Below, piece after piece: positions 19,176-30,338 of a DNA stretch of 64,000 nucleotides. A model generated the notes under the pieces. The model did not search any database. It was not told the origin of the DNA and worked only from the letters and a program-made list of their open reading frames with translations. Location: the NCBI GenBank assembly GCA_963781785.1, contig CAWAHD010000005.1, positions 3,162,001 to 3,226,000 on the forward strand, given 5' to 3'. The stretch's first letter is position 1, and every line of letters begins with the position of its first letter. The DNA comes from CAWAHD01 sp963781785. Lineage in GTDB: Bacteria; Planctomycetota; Planctomycetia; Isosphaerales; Isosphaeraceae. The translations under genes and the position numbers were made by a program.

Positions 19176-19391
19176 AGCGTCTGGAGTTGGTTCGAGAAAT
19201 CCTGGCACGTCAGGAGGTGGAGAGGTCTGCAGCACAGCTTGATTGGAGCCGGGTGCAGAGGACCCATCGGCCGCCACAATCGTGGTTGGACGATGAAGCC
19301 GACAACCCGAAAGTCGGATTCCCGCGCAGCCACGCCCGGGCGTGAATGACTGACTATCCTGCCCCCGGAACCCGCTCGGCGGATTCGATTT

Positions 19392-20057
19392 TCAAGCAGT
19401 CTGTTTTGCAGGACGCGACTCCAAGAGACGCCGAGCGGTGTCGACGAGGAACTGCGCGGCCTCCGGCTGAATGGCTGGTGGGGAGAACCCGTGGACGATG
19501 ACATTCCTCAGTTGGAACGAGCCTTCGAGAGCCCGGAACGCACTGTTCGAGAGGACTCCCGACGAGACGAGCTCGTTGAGCATCGTTCGCGGGGATGTCT
19601 CCCAACCCGCCTCGCTCCCCTGATCCCGCAGACTTTGGCGCATCGCCGACTCCAGCGCGCCCCAGGCGGCAATGACAGACTGTGCGACAAAGCCCGCCTG
19701 GATCATGCGCTCGGCGTCGACCAGTGACCCGCGGATTTCTTCCTCCGACTGCTCCTCGATGTCCTGCTTCTCTGGCTTCCCCGGAGAGTCGGGCCCGAGG
19801 ACGAAAACGTCATACCTCCACCCGGGATGTTTCTCGATGACCTCCGCATACTTCGAAAGGTTGGGGTCGGCCTCCATCTCCGACTGGCTACCCTTCACCG
19901 ACGCCAGGACGTTGCCGTCCGCTCGCGTGGCGAGGATCTCCACACTGAAGTCCTTCGCGAAGGGCGGCAGTGCGTCCGGGCCAGGTTGGACGACCACTTG
20001 GTACCCCTGGGCACGGTATCTGCCCGCCACCTGGTTGAGTCGCTCTTCGATGTTCAT
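19392..20057 (-). CDS. Predicted REase-like/HEPN-like protein next to RusA
   Basis: The start is taken at ATG 20057 (MNIEERLNQVAGRYRAQGYQ), 4 bases after the stop of the upstream RusA-like gene, which implies translational coupling; the frame extends to 20114 without a better start. Residues 1-90 look like a restriction-endonuclease fold of the AHJR-like kind: an acidic KDFSVEILATR strand then ASVKGS, although the usual E-x-K is degenerate (VKG). Residues about 120-215 are helical with QLRNVIVHG, a possible HEPN R-x4-6-H RNase motif. Both assignments are inferences from motifs. A nucleic-acid-processing role in conflict or repair fits the RusA neighbour. Confidence 0.55.
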   Translation of the reverse strand: MNIEERLNQVAGRYRAQGYQVVVQPGPDALPPFAKDFSVEILATRADGNVLASVKGSQSEMEADPNLSKYAEVIEKHPGWRYDVFVLGPDSPGKPEKQDIEEQSEEEIRGSLVDAERMIQAGFVAQSVIAAWGALESAMRQSLRDQGSEAGWETSPRTMLNELVSSGVLSNSAFRALEGSFQLRNVIVHGFSPPAIQPEAAQFLVDTARRLLESRPAKQTA

Positions 20058-20061
20058 GGCA

Positions 20062-20480
20062 TCACTTTGGCAGTGGGAGTGGGTTCGCCGGGTCTTCAAG
20101 ACGAACGTACACAAACTGCTGCCCTGCCTGGAGCGCGTCCACGAGGATCTTGGAGACCCCTAGTATCGAGTAGGCGCGCCGATCTTGAGGTGACTGATCT
20201 CGGCCTGCCTGATCTGGCGATCGTTCTGGTAAACAATCTTTTGCATGACATCCAGTATCGGTTTTGACATGTTGTCAACGTCCACAGATGGCTTGTCGCC
20301 GACGAAGAAGTTGATGATGATCGCCTTCAACTCTCCCAGTAGGAGCGGCTTTGCCCACTGGTTCTGTGCCTCTCCGGCCAGCGTCCAACGCCAGGCTGTC
20401 AAGTTCGCTTTTCCTTGGGGCGTGGTCTGTTGGTTCGAGATTGGCGGGCCAAGAACCACGAACTCGACGTGCAAGGCCAT
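20062..20480 (-). CDS. RusA-like Holliday-junction resolvase, apparent frameshift near the 3' end
   Basis: From ATG 20480: VEFVVLGPPISNQQ, the conserved N-terminal strand; then DVDNMSKPILDVM, the RusA acidic signature with two Asp; then YQNDRQI. The ATG frame stops at 20160, but the -1 frame from about 20168 reads YSILGVSKILVDALQ and QFVYVRLEDP up to TGA 20062-20064, which looks like the proper C-terminus. So a single base appears lost. RusA-type enzymes cut four-way DNA junctions as dimers and usually come from phages. Here the gene is coupled (4 bases) to the REase/HEPN-like gene. Confidence 0.7.
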
Positions 20481-20768
20481 CAGTCTAAAACCCCGTGTTC
20501 TCGCCCTCCAACTCTACTGCCAAATTGTATCTGGGTCTTGCCAAGCGCGACAAGCCGAGCCGCCGGTCTGACCTTCGATGCGCAAGAGGCGCCTTGGCGG
20601 TGCACGATCCAATCTGAACGCGACGTGAACCAACGAGATGTGGCTTGATCTCAACGAAGCGTCCAGATGGTTCATTGCGATACGTTCCACGCCCAATCTC
20701 ACGCTCCGGCGATCCGCAAAAAGACACGCGCGCGGTGTTTGTCCGTGCCCCCCGGAACCGGACTTTCA

Positions 20769-23700
20769 TCAGTCGATGTCAAAGACTTCGGAACGGACAT
20801 GCCGATCGCCGACCACCGCTCGCAATTCATAACGGCCTGGCGCGCTGATCGCCAGATCGCTGAAGGTCGCCAGGCCGTCCTTCGTCCTGGCCCGCAGCTT
20901 GCTGCCGCGCACAAAGTGGCCTCGCGAGTGGGCACCGATACGGATCAGAGTGATCCTGACCTTCAGGCCGCTCACGGGGCGGCCGAATTTGTTCAGCACG
21001 ACCACGCGTACCGGTTCCAGGATGGCGCGGGGTACATCGTTGCTGGGCGGTGAAACGAAAACGAGACTCGCCGGCACCGTATTCCGCACGGCGGTTCGGA
21101 GAACAGACGCAGGGTTAAATGCGATCGCGTCGATCAGTACCGTGTTCCGGTCCTTGTCTGTTCCCCGGAGCATGATGGTGTGCTGGCCAGACGTAACCGT
21201 GAAGGTCGCCGTCGTGTAGCGCTCATAGCGCGTGCTGGTTGGCGTGATGGCGACCATTCCCACCTTGATGCCATCGATGAGCAAGTCCAGCGACTGGGGA
21301 TCGGTGTTGTCCTTAGCCTGGGCGGCGAGAAAGCTGAGCTGGTAGGTGCCCGCAGCGAAGGTAACGACCTGGCTGATCTTGCTGTTGCCCTGGATGAAGC
21401 CGACCTGAAGCCCCTGCTGCGCCGGGCCATTTCCTTTGGTGTAAATACTGTCGTTACCCGCGATCCCGGCGTAGATATGCTTGTCGGGGTCGCCGTCGGT
21501 AAACGTCCAGGGCTGGTCTCCGGATGGCTTGAGCTGAGTCCCGTGCAGGTAGCCGTCGGTGAGCTGTGCCACGCCAGGTGGCTGCTCGAAGCCGGCGTCG
21601 CCAATCGGACTGAGCGTCGCATAGCCGAAGGTGTAGGCGAACGAGCCGCCGACCTTGGAAATCTGGCTGGCGTCCAGGTTGGCCGACAGTGTCACCACGG
21701 GAACGCCATTCTCCATGGCCAGCCCGGTGACCGTGACTACGCTCCCCGGATCAATGCCTGGGCCGGTAACCTGGACATTCGATAGCGGGCCGAGCAATTG
21801 CAGGGTGTCGTATGTGTTCATGTCAAGGCCCTGGATGGTGTTCGCGGGCTGGTTGGCTCCCAGCACCGTCCCCGTACCGACCACCGGGCCGAAAAAGTCG
21901 TAGGTGACCGGGCCGGCCGGGGAACTCGTCACCGGCGTGGAGAGTGTCACCGTGCCATTGGTACTGTCCACGGTCAGGACCGTCGTGCCGATGGGCACGC
22001 CGGGGCCATTGACGAGCGTCCCGGGAGTGATATTGCTGAAGTTGGCGGCGGTCAGTTGATTGACCACCGTCAGAGGCAGGCCGGTGATCACGCTGGAGGC
22101 GACCGGCGGGGCTGTCGCGACCGTGCCCGACACGGGACCCCAGTTTGCGGTGTTGGCGAACGGGGCCTGCTGCGGCAGCCCGCCCAGACCGCCGACGCTC
22201 ACATCCATCTGGGTCGCGCCCCCGCGCCCACGTCACCAATGTCATCGTCGAGCGCGAAAGCATATGCCGACAGCCCCAGTTGCTGGTGAATGAACCAGAT
22301 GAACGGATCCAGGTTAAAAACGTTGAAGTCCTGGCCGCCCTCCATCAGGGCCGGATCCGGATACCACTGCGACGGGTTGGAGTAGAGCGGGTTCGTAAAA
22401 TCAGGGACGCCCCGCAAAGCCGACTTGATCTGATTCGTGATGAGGGCCTGAATCGCAGCGTTTTCATGGGGAAGGAAAGTCGGCCCGACGTTGCCGCCGA
22501 TGATGTTAGCCAGAAGCGGAATCGAAGCATTCGGCGTTCCGGCCGCGACAGTGGGACTCATGGTGCTCATTACGACGTACACATTTTGCGCGAATGCCAG
22601 GGCGTAGGCCTCCTGGGCGGCGTCGAACGTGAGATCCTTGATCGGCGTCAGGCCCGAGGGGTCGTAACCTGTGATCGAACTGACGGCCGGCGCGGCAAAA
22701 TTGAATGAGTCGGCCAGGGCTCCTGATGCCTGGCTGAGCGTGATGATCTTGTCGTCGTCGGCGACGGCTGTGATCACGCCGTGGGAGTTGCCTTGCGCAT
22801 CGGTCACCGCCATTCCGGGCACCAACCCCGGGACAGGACCGGCCAGGGTCAGGATGTTCGAGTTGATGGTGCCCGCAATGTTGGTCTCCGGCGTCGACTG
22901 GACGTTCGTCGCGTAGTAGTTCGCCCAGCTATACCACAGGCTCGCGATCGCGGTGGCGATCGGATCCGAGACGGGTCTTGTAAAAGTATACACGTACAGG
23001 TATGGGTTGGTTGAACTGATCGCCTGGCTGAGATTGACTCCCACAATCTGGTTGGTGACCGGGTCCCTCAGCATGCTGGTAATTACCGTCCCAGCGGGAA
23101 TGGCACCGCTTTCACTGGACGTGACTACAAACTGCTCGGTAGAAAGCGCAGTGGCCAGGAGCTGAAGTTTATAGTTGTCGGCGTCGGTGCTGTGAGACAG
23201 GATCAGTTGTGTCGCGGTCGGATCGGGAATGTTGGGGTCCGTGGAGCCCCCGGCCGGTATCGAGTAAGGGCCCGAGCCGCCATCGGTCAGCGCGTACAGG
23301 GGGAAATAAACGCTCGAACCGTCCGCAAAGGTCTCCTGGAGAGCAAACGCAGACTGATTGCTTCCCGTGTTAAAAGGGCTTTGAAGGAAGAGATTCTGGC
23401 CCGACGGCAGCTTGAGGGTGTTGACGCCGGCGGGCGCGTAGTAGGTGGGGTAGCCCTGACCGCCGAAGTATAATCCCAGACTGCCGTCCGAGCTGGTAAA
23501 GCTCTGGAATGCCGCTTGGAGCTGGTCAATCGTTTGCGACGACCCAACCCAGCCGAAGGGGGGCGACGCCGGCGGCTGGCTGTTGGGAACAGGAACCGAT
23601 GCCGCCTCGACGGCAACCGGCAGAGAAAACGAATCGACGTACGAGACGTCGTAATTGACCAGATCAAAATCATTGGCACTGATATAATTCTGCGTCGGTG

Positions 23701-24770
23701 TGTCAAAGCCAATCAGGTAGTTGAACCCCGTTCCCACGTTGATATCTGGATTGTAGAACGTGCCCCGGAAGCTCATTTCGATGAGCTGGAAGGGGGCACT
23801 ATTGTTGGGGTTCTCGGCAGTCAGTGAATGGTACCACATGACCGCACCGTCGGTGGTCGAGGCACCCCCACTGGTGATGGTGTAGCCGACCTGGGTGTAG
23901 CGAAGCGATGAAGATATCGGCGTGGTGCTGGTGAACGTGAAACCGTCTATTCCCGCTGGCGTCGTGATCGAAGTACCCGCCGGCGGGTTCAGAGTGACGA
24001 AGGCGTGATCACTCCCCACGGTGATGGTCGTGTTGGCGGGAATGCCGGGGCCGTTCACCAACATCCCGGTGGTCAAATCCGTGGGCGGAGTCCAGCTTGC
24101 CGCTCGACGGCTCATAGTCCTGGTTGGTGCTGTTGTAAGCAAAGGACTTAAAAACCGGCGCGAAGGTCAGGGTCTGGCTGCTCACGGATCCAAAATAGGT
24201 CACCTGGGTGCTCTGGTCACGATAGAGGAACGGGTTCCCATTGGTCCCGGTTCCAAACAGGTCAGCGCCATCGGTCGTGATGATGATGCGGCCTGCGTCC
24301 CAGAAGACCAGCGGCACGTCGACCGTGATGGTGCTCCCGGGCAAGAGGCCCGCGTAGGTGACGGTTTGACCATTGACCTCCTGCGTGTAGCCGATGTAGC
24401 CGCGGTATTCCTGGTTCAGGGCGTCGAACGGATCAAACATCCCTGTTCCGGTATAGGAAGGGGCGGGACTGGGATCACCCGCGGTCGCCGTGCGATTGTT
24501 GGCATCCTCCAGGAATGGATAGATTGTCTGGGTGCTGTTGTTGGTGATCGCAATCTGCTTGACGTATTGCCCGGTCACTCCGTCGTAGAGCACGCCGCTG
24601 ACGCCGATGTTGGACGGGACGGTGCAGGACGGCATGACTATGCCGGACAGCAAAGTGCGGTCTTCCAGAACAAAGTCGCGGTTCCAGCCCAGCCGCAGTG
24701 TGTCAGGACGTCGGCGGCGGTCACGCGTCCTGGAGCGCGAGAAGTTCCTCGGAGAGCCGATACGCCACAT
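20769..24770 (-). CDS. Giant surface protein with LEDRTLLSG start motif, two apparent frameshifts
   Basis: Start ATG 24770 (MWRIGSPRNF) with AAGGGG upstream. An Arg-rich leader is followed by VLEDRTLLSG, the N-terminal motif shared by planctomycete exported giant proteins (family knowledge). The frame breaks near 24090 and 22205; joined, it gives about 1330 codons. The sequence is Thr/Ser/Gly/Asn-rich with few Cys and repeated short beta modules (LVNGPGIPANTTITV and LVNGPGVPIGTTVLTV), a block resembling the catalytic core of beta-1,3-glucanase-like proteins (FDPFDALNQEYRGYIGY, WYSWANYYAT), a lectin-like GDAGFEQP region and an Ig-like end (VVLNKFGRPVSGLKVRI). Probably a cell-surface polysaccharide-binding or -degrading protein. 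Confidence 0.65.
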
Positions 24771-25091
24771 AGTGAACCCCTTCACACGGAAGTTCGTCGG
24801 ATCGAGAGACAGACACGGGTTGAGAGGTCGCGGTCGCGGCCCGGAAGCATCCACCCGCCAGGCGCACTTAGACCGCGGCCTGGTTGTATACGAGGGCGGG
24901 CGACGAGCGATTTACGGTTGCGTTCTCTTCGGTGGGCGCGATCGATGCTCTGGACTCGTCCTTGCCCAGTTTCGCCCAAGCGGCAGCCAGATGGCTTCCA
25001 CGAGCAAAGTCGTTGTGACGGCGTTAACTGTAGGAAGCGCCGGTTGGGTTTTCAAGTGGGTTGGGGAGTTTGTGGAACTGCGGAGGCGAGA

Positions 25092-25144
25092 GTGAACGGG
25101 AAGGAAGTGACGACACCCGTTCATGATGCAAGAGCGGAGCGGAG
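25092..25144. repeat. 53-base dispersed repeat, copy 1
   Basis: Begins GTGAACGGGAAGGAAGTGAC and ends CGGAGCGGAG. A second copy with a single mismatch is at 31378-31430, also on the plus strand. Both sit in non-coding DNA. Confidence 0.85.
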
Positions 25145-25269
25145 AAGAGGCGCTTCGAGACCGCGGCGCCCCAAGAGCGCCGGGTCAGACGAGGGAACCG
25201 CAGGAGTGACAGCAGGACCGAAGGAACTCCAGATGCAACGACCGTGCGCGGTCGAGCGGGAGCTCGTTC

Positions 25270-25438
25270 TTGCCCGCCGCGAAGCGGCTTAGTCCAAATC
25301 GCCACGGTCGAAAACCAAAAACAAAGGCTGACACCGTGAAGCCGCCCGGTCGAAAACCAAAAACAAAGGCTGACACCGCGAAGCCGCCAAGGCTGACACC
25401 GCGAAGCCGCCGAAGGCTGACACCGCGAAGCCGCCCTC
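25270..25438. repeat. GGCTGACACCGCGAAGCCGCC repeat array, copy A
   Basis: Contains the lead GTCCAAATCGCCACGGTCG, two copies of GAAAACCAAAAACAAAGGCT plus GACACCGYGAAGCCGCC, then two more copies of the 23-base unit. The same lead and units recur at 34007-34115, 35321-35374 and 37048-37330. Confidence 0.85.
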
Positions 25439-25510
25439 GATTATCTTGGCCAGGAACACGGCCAATTGAGACTACTGGTGTTCGCGCTGTGCAGGAGTCG
25501 AATCCGACGG

Positions 25511-27983
25511 TTATCGAAGTTGCTTGCGAACTTCCTTGAGCACATTAACGGCATTGGGATCCACCTTGCCATCCTGATAGATACCGAGGTTGATCGTCAC
25601 CGCGCCGCCGTTGGCCTTGCACCGGCCAATGTAATCCCTCAACTGTTGGGCCGTGAACCGAGGCTTGGGCATTTCAACCTTGTCCTGTACCCAATAAGGC
25701 TCCATGATCAGCAGGGCGTGGTAGCGCAATCCCGCGCCGGGGCCGTGCTCCTGGGTCGTGCCATCGAGCGGCAACGCGACGGGGCTGGCGGTTTCCCCGG
25801 CCCAGTACTCCTGCCATTCTGAGACGTTCGGGTAGATCCAGGAGTTCAGCGCCAGCAGGCGATCCGGGTTCCCCGCTTTGCAGGTCTTGAAGAACTCGCG
25901 GAAGGAGAAGCCAGGGTATTTTTCTTTCGCTTGATAACAGCAGTCGATCCAGTAGCCGGCCACCTTTTCCTTGTAACGCTCGCCGAACTCCGTCAGGACC
26001 TCCGTCATGATCCGGCTGAACTCCTCTTCGCCGGCCTTCGGGTATCTGCCGAGACTGGCCGCGTTCAAGTAGCACATCAGCTTGATGCCTTTGGCGTTCA
26101 ACGCATCGGCCATTTCGGCAATCAGGTCGCGTCGAGTTGTCTTGCCGGGGTGGTATTTCTCCCAGGCTTTGAGTGGTGCTGGACAATAGGACTCGGCGTG
26201 GCCAATCGTGAGAATGATGTAGCCCGCTCCCGTCGCTTCTACCATTTCCGCAAATCGGTTCACGTCAAATTCGTCAACGGCCTGCGCATACGGCTTGTGT
26301 GTTCCGTCCTTGCCGACGCTCTGCGAGGTCCAATGGAACATCAGCCCGTAGCCGGCTTTGGCCAGCCAGTCCGTGCTGGCCCTCGCGCGCCGCGCCTCCT
26401 GTCGCTCTACCTCGATGGCCGCGCTCGCGGCGACGGGAATCAGCTCCAGACTGCGAAATGCGAGCACAACCATCGCTTTGGGCGCGTCCGGGATGCTCAG
26501 CGTGATCGACTGGGTTCCTGCCTCGAGGCGGAGCCGGTCCTTGATCGGCGTCATTTCATACGACTTGTTCCCAAAGACCCCTCTGGTCATCGCCAGCGTG
26601 TACCCGACCCTGCTGTCACCACTCTTGACCTGCAAGTGCTGTCCAACCGCGCCCAATTCCGCGGCGTGACAGAGGGCGACCTCGTACTCTCCGGCCCGGT
26701 CGACTTGTACCTTCCAGGTAATCTGTCCGCTGCCCGTCCAACGGAAGCTGTCGCCGGCTTGTGCCTTGAGGCAATCGTCCGTCGAGGCCGCTCCGCCTCC
26801 GTACAGGGATGTGGGGGCGTCGCCTTTGACCGGGATCGGGGCACTCTTGATGATGAAATCCACGACCGACTTCGGGTCTTTCGGCGAAAGCGGAAAATGC
26901 CCTTCGCCCGACCTGACGATAACCGTGAGCTTTCCGCCGAGCTCCTTGTAACGTTTCTCGACGACGCGAGTCTGGCTGTCCAACCAGGGATCCAAGTCGC
27001 CGCAGTCGTGCAGCACCGGCACGCCTGCTTTTGCGAGCGGCGCCAGGTTGTCAATCGGTTGCTCTTTGCCCGCCATGAGACTCTTCAAAAGCGGATTCCG
27101 GGCATAAATGCAGGAGACCTTGCTCGGGTTTGCAACTGCCCAAGCGTATGCTTCGCCTGCCATCGCCCCGGTCCCTTTCAACACCGGCGTTTTCGAGAAT
27201 CCATGATCCACAAGGAGTTTATAGGCATCGTCCCACTGCTTTCGCGACATACCCGATCCTGTGGGCGGGACGATCACAATATGGTAGCCCTTGGCCAACA
27301 GCGCCTGCTCGACGGTCGCATCCCTCTCGATAGGGTCCCCGGTGAACACCCAGGGTTTTCCCGGCGCCACGGTCTTGGGCACGATAATCGACATGCCGCC
27401 CGTCCTGAAGGTGCCGGAAGTGCCTCCGTCATAGCGGTCGTAGCACTCGGTGAACCCTGGCCCCCGAGCCGTGGCATAGGTGTCCTCTTCCTTCAGATAG
27501 ATGAAGCGAGGCTCGAGGCTGTAGTAATACCCCTTCGCGAACTTCGCATCCACGAAAGCGGGCCGGTTGGCCGTGGACGGTGCCATATGCTGCTCGATCC
27601 AATCGGCAATCGGCTTGGCGTTTTGCAGGCTATGCGGGTGATGGGCGTGGCCTTCCTTGATGATCACCGTGATCAGGCCGCCCAACTGATGGTACGTGTT
27701 CTCGACGACCAGAGTGTGCCGCTGCAACAAGAAATCCTCAGTGCCGCAAACGTGCAATAGAGGTACGTCATGCTTGGCCAGCTCCGGAAGTTTGGCAAAG
27801 TCCTCGTCGTACAACGCGGGATTATCGGCATAGATGCACGCAACCTTGTCGGGATTAACGACGCCCCAGTTGAACTCATTCACGCCGCCTTTGCTCATCC
27901 CGATGAACGCGGCCTTCTTCGCTAGCCCATGCTTCTCCGTCAGGAACTTGTACCACGAGTCCCACGCTTTGCGCTTGCCTGCC
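25511..27983 (-). CDS. Second half of the giant hydrolase: esterase modules plus GH29-like alpha-L-fucosidase
   Basis: Continues the gene that starts at 29708, after a frameshift near 27975. Begins WDSWYKFLTEKHGL and holds an alpha/beta-hydrolase module with nucleophile motif GMSKGGVNEFNWG and a late His (EGHAHHPHS). A second, similar module has GTGAMAGEAYAW where the nucleophile Ser is missing, so it is probably inactive. A beta-sandwich linker (WKVQVDRAGEYEVALCHAAE) follows. The C-terminal 300 residues are like GH29 fucosidases: YGLMFHWTS, GAGYIILTIGHAESYC and YWIDCCYQ, whose Asp is the likely nucleophile. Probably periplasmic or extracellular, acting on acetylated or fucosylated polysaccharide (inference). 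Confidence 0.75.
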
Positions 27984-29708
27984 GGCGTCGGGTGCGACAA
28001 ACGCGATATGGAACCCGCGCTTGAGCAGCTCAACTTCGGCTTGCGGCTGGTGGTCCCAGTAACAGCCTCGCCAGGACCACGGGTTGCCGGCCGCCACTTG
28101 CTTCGGAACAACCACGATGCACCGTCGGAGGCCCTTCGCGGGAGCTTTGACTCCATAACTTTCGGCGTCGTCCCTCTTGAAAGGTTTGATGGCCAGGCTC
28201 TCCTCGTCCATCACGAAATCGTAACGATCAAATCCGTCGTGCCACGTGGTCTTCTCGCCATCGAAGGGCACATACGCAACGGCACGTCCCGGAGTCGCCG
28301 AGTCTTTTGCCTGGCCAGAAGTCTCCTCCTTCTGCGATTGGCTTGCCGACGGCTCCGACTTCAACCCTACGCTGTTCACGGTGACGACGGAATAGATGTG
28401 CTTTTCATCGGACCTGGTCGACGTATCGAGGTAGCGCATTTCGGGCATTGGCTGACCCGGAGTGTCGTGATACGTCATGTTCTGGAACAACGGGCGTCCG
28501 AACTTGCCAACGGGTTTTTCGGGAACGTTCGCCAGTTCTTGACCGTCGCGCAACACGATGAAACCGCGAATGCCACTCTCGAAATCGGCCTCGGCGCTCC
28601 ATGTGATCTCCATCCCCCGGTTGCCCTTGGGTGATGCCTTGACGTGGAACGGAGCCGACGGCGGACTGGTATCGCTCGATGAGCCGATTTTCACGTATTC
28701 CGCCCACGCTTTCGCCACTGCTTCGTTCGGCAACCAGACAGCTTCCTTGGGATCGCCTGGGAGTTCCGCGGCCAGTCGAGGTTCGTCGCCCATCAAAGGA
28801 GCCAACCATGCCTTGCTCATGTCTACGGGCTTGAGAGTTTGGTCCGTTGCATCTTTGTCCGGCAATCGCATCGCCAGGCAGGCATCGAGGAACGGGATGG
28901 CCAGATAACGGCTGTCGCCACACTCATGTCCGGTGCGCGGGTCGGGCGCAAAGCCGATGGGCGCGCCCTTGGCCCGATATTCATGAAAAGTCGCCAGATT
29001 CCCCAGCCACGGGCCTTTCATATTCTGCTCAGGCGTGTTTTTCTCGTGGGCGACTTGCTTTTCCTTCACGCCGGGATTGCACATCATCGGAATCCCGTAG
29101 ACAGCCCTCGGTATTGTGTGCCGGGTAAACTCGGGATGACTGACAAACATGGCCGCGGAACCCGAGCGCATCCAAACCGCGACGACGCGGTCCGGGTGAA
29201 GGGCACACATCACATCCGACCAGATACCGCCGCCGGAATGTCCCCACAAAACCCACGGGACGGTCTCCAATTCCGGGTGGCCGGACTTGGACGCGAGTTC
29301 GCTTAGCGCCTTGAGGAAGGTCTTTTCCGAGCCTCTCCGCGGATCGAACCAGAGTTCCGAACCTCCAGGAGAGAGATCGTTTTTGTCGTGCAACACGTGG
29401 TAACTGGGGCCGAGCAGAGCGCAATCCCATTTCTTCGCCAGTGCCTGCCAGTGCAAATCATAGGCAGCGGTCGATCCCTCAATCGATGCCGTTGTGCCGG
29501 CTCCGTGCTGGTGGACGATGACGCCGCGCAGCCGAAAAGCTCCATCGGGAATCCAAATGGTATATGTGACGGCGATTGGTAATTCGCCCGCGACGGCGGA
29601 TGCAGGATAATCCACCGTCAGGTATTGTCCGGCACCTCGAGTTGTTCCAGCGAGGCCAAACACGCAAAGGGCGATGGACGCAAAAGTGACGCGGTTTGTT
29701 CGTGTCAT
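27876..29708 (-). CDS. Secreted giant hydrolase, N-terminal half (alpha/beta-hydrolase plus Fn3-like)
   Basis: Start ATG 29708 with GAGGTGA 6 bases upstream. Signal peptide: TRTNRVTFASIALCVFGLAG then TTRGA-G. Residues about 30-370 are an alpha/beta hydrolase with nucleophile motif WGHSGGGIWSD (Ser in GHSGG) and a HQHGAG oxyanion segment. Residues about 385-470 resemble a fibronectin-type module (PSAPFHVKASPKGNRGMEITW). A second hydrolase module starts at about residue 500 (GLRRCIVVVPKQVAAGNPW) and is broken near 27975, after APDAGRQ. The joined gene 29708-25511 would be about 1400 codons with three hydrolase modules and a GH29 domain. The last 30 codons of this frame are off-frame. Confidence 0.75.
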   Translation of the reverse strand: MTRTNRVTFASIALCVFGLAGTTRGAGQYLTVDYPASAVAGELPIAVTYTIWIPDGAFRLRGVIVHQHGAGTTASIEGSTAAYDLHWQALAKKWDCALLGPSYHVLHDKNDLSPGGSELWFDPRRGSEKTFLKALSELASKSGHPELETVPWVLWGHSGGGIWSDVMCALHPDRVVAVWMRSGSAAMFVSHPEFTRHTIPRAVYGIPMMCNPGVKEKQVAHEKNTPEQNMKGPWLGNLATFHEYRAKGAPIGFAPDPRTGHECGDSRYLAIPFLDACLAMRLPDKDATDQTLKPVDMSKAWLAPLMGDEPRLAAELPGDPKEAVWLPNEAVAKAWAEYVKIGSSSDTSPPSAPFHVKASPKGNRGMEITWSAEADFESGIRGFIVLRDGQELANVPEKPVGKFGRPLFQNMTYHDTPGQPMPEMRYLDTSTRSDEKHIYSVVTVNSVGLKSEPSASQSQKEETSGQAKDSATPGRAVAYVPFDGEKTTWHDGFDRYDFVMDEESLAIKPFKRDDAESYGVKAPAKGLRRCIVVVPKQVAAGNPWSWRGCYWDHQPQAEVELLKRGFHIAFVAPDAGRQAQSVGLVVQVPDGEAWASEEGRVHRDEQRRRE

Positions 29709-29869
29709 GGTTCACCTCGCCGTGGAGAGGAGAACTCTGGATCGAAGGAGAAACGCGGCGTGCTTATCTTCTCGGCCCAAAGTGGAAACGAAGGCGACGC
29801 TCTGGTAGCGGGAAGGTCGGTTCGCTCGTGTTCGTTCGCCGACTTTTCAATCGGACTTCCCCTATACTT

Positions 29870-30028
29870 TACCAAAGCGGTTGCAAAGAGTGTGTCTCCG
29901 GAATTCTCCGCTGCCGTCATCGCGGCGGCGAGTTCCCGTAGCTCGTCATACACGAGTCGCTAGAGCTGGGTAGCGGCCTGGCGGTCTCCGGCCGCAGCGG
30001 CGTCGAGGAGTTGAGGGATCTCGGGCAT
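29870..30028 (-). pseudogene. Truncated ECF sigma factor relic (TIGR02999-like)
   Basis: Reading down from ATG 30028 gives MPEIPQLLDAAAAGDRQAAT then QL, a TAG stop, and RLVYDELRELAAA with TLFATALV. This is the first 53 codons of the planctomycete ECF family whose N-terminus is usually LLPLVYDELRRLAA...GQTLQATALVHEAYLRL. An in-frame stop replaces one codon and everything after the LQATALV position is gone. A genuine decayed gene, upstream of the giant hydrolase. Confidence 0.75.
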
Positions 30029-30338
30029 GAGATCAGAGTCTACCGGCTCCCTGCGCCTGGGCACTCCGCAAGCGGGTGATGATTGAACCGAAGCTCCACG
30101 AGAAACCCAAGTGGCCGACCTGCTCGATGCGACCAAGATTGCTTCCTAGCTTCTGAATCCGGAACATCTCCGTCCCGTGCGCGCATCTTTTCGGATTTGA
30201 GATTTCGGATTTCGCGCATGGTTGCGGCTATGCCGCGTTGGGAATGGTATGTCCGTAACCCACGGGCCACGGTTTGGGATCGCGCAGAACGGCAGAAGCT
30301 GGGTTAGGGGCGACCGTTCGGTTATCCGCGCACTTGCA
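30029..30338. other. Non-coding stretch
   Basis: No believable gene on either strand and no clear repeat. It separates the sigma-factor relic from the HNH gene. Confidence 0.4.

Larger units (their letters stand above)
24771..25510. other. Intergenic region with two repeat families
   Basis: 740 bases between two minus-strand giant genes. The left part has no good gene; a 34-codon frame at 24991-25095 (MASTSKVVVTALTVGSAGW, possible membrane segment) lacks a ribosome site and is not called. The right part holds a 53-base dispersed repeat (25092-25144) and a GCTGACACCGCGAAGC-type array (25270-25438). Confidence 0.5.

Noticed and set aside
25931..27760. 609-codon plus-strand frame opposite the giant hydrolase
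   Set aside because: Antisense shadow; the minus strand carries hydrolase and GH29 motifs.
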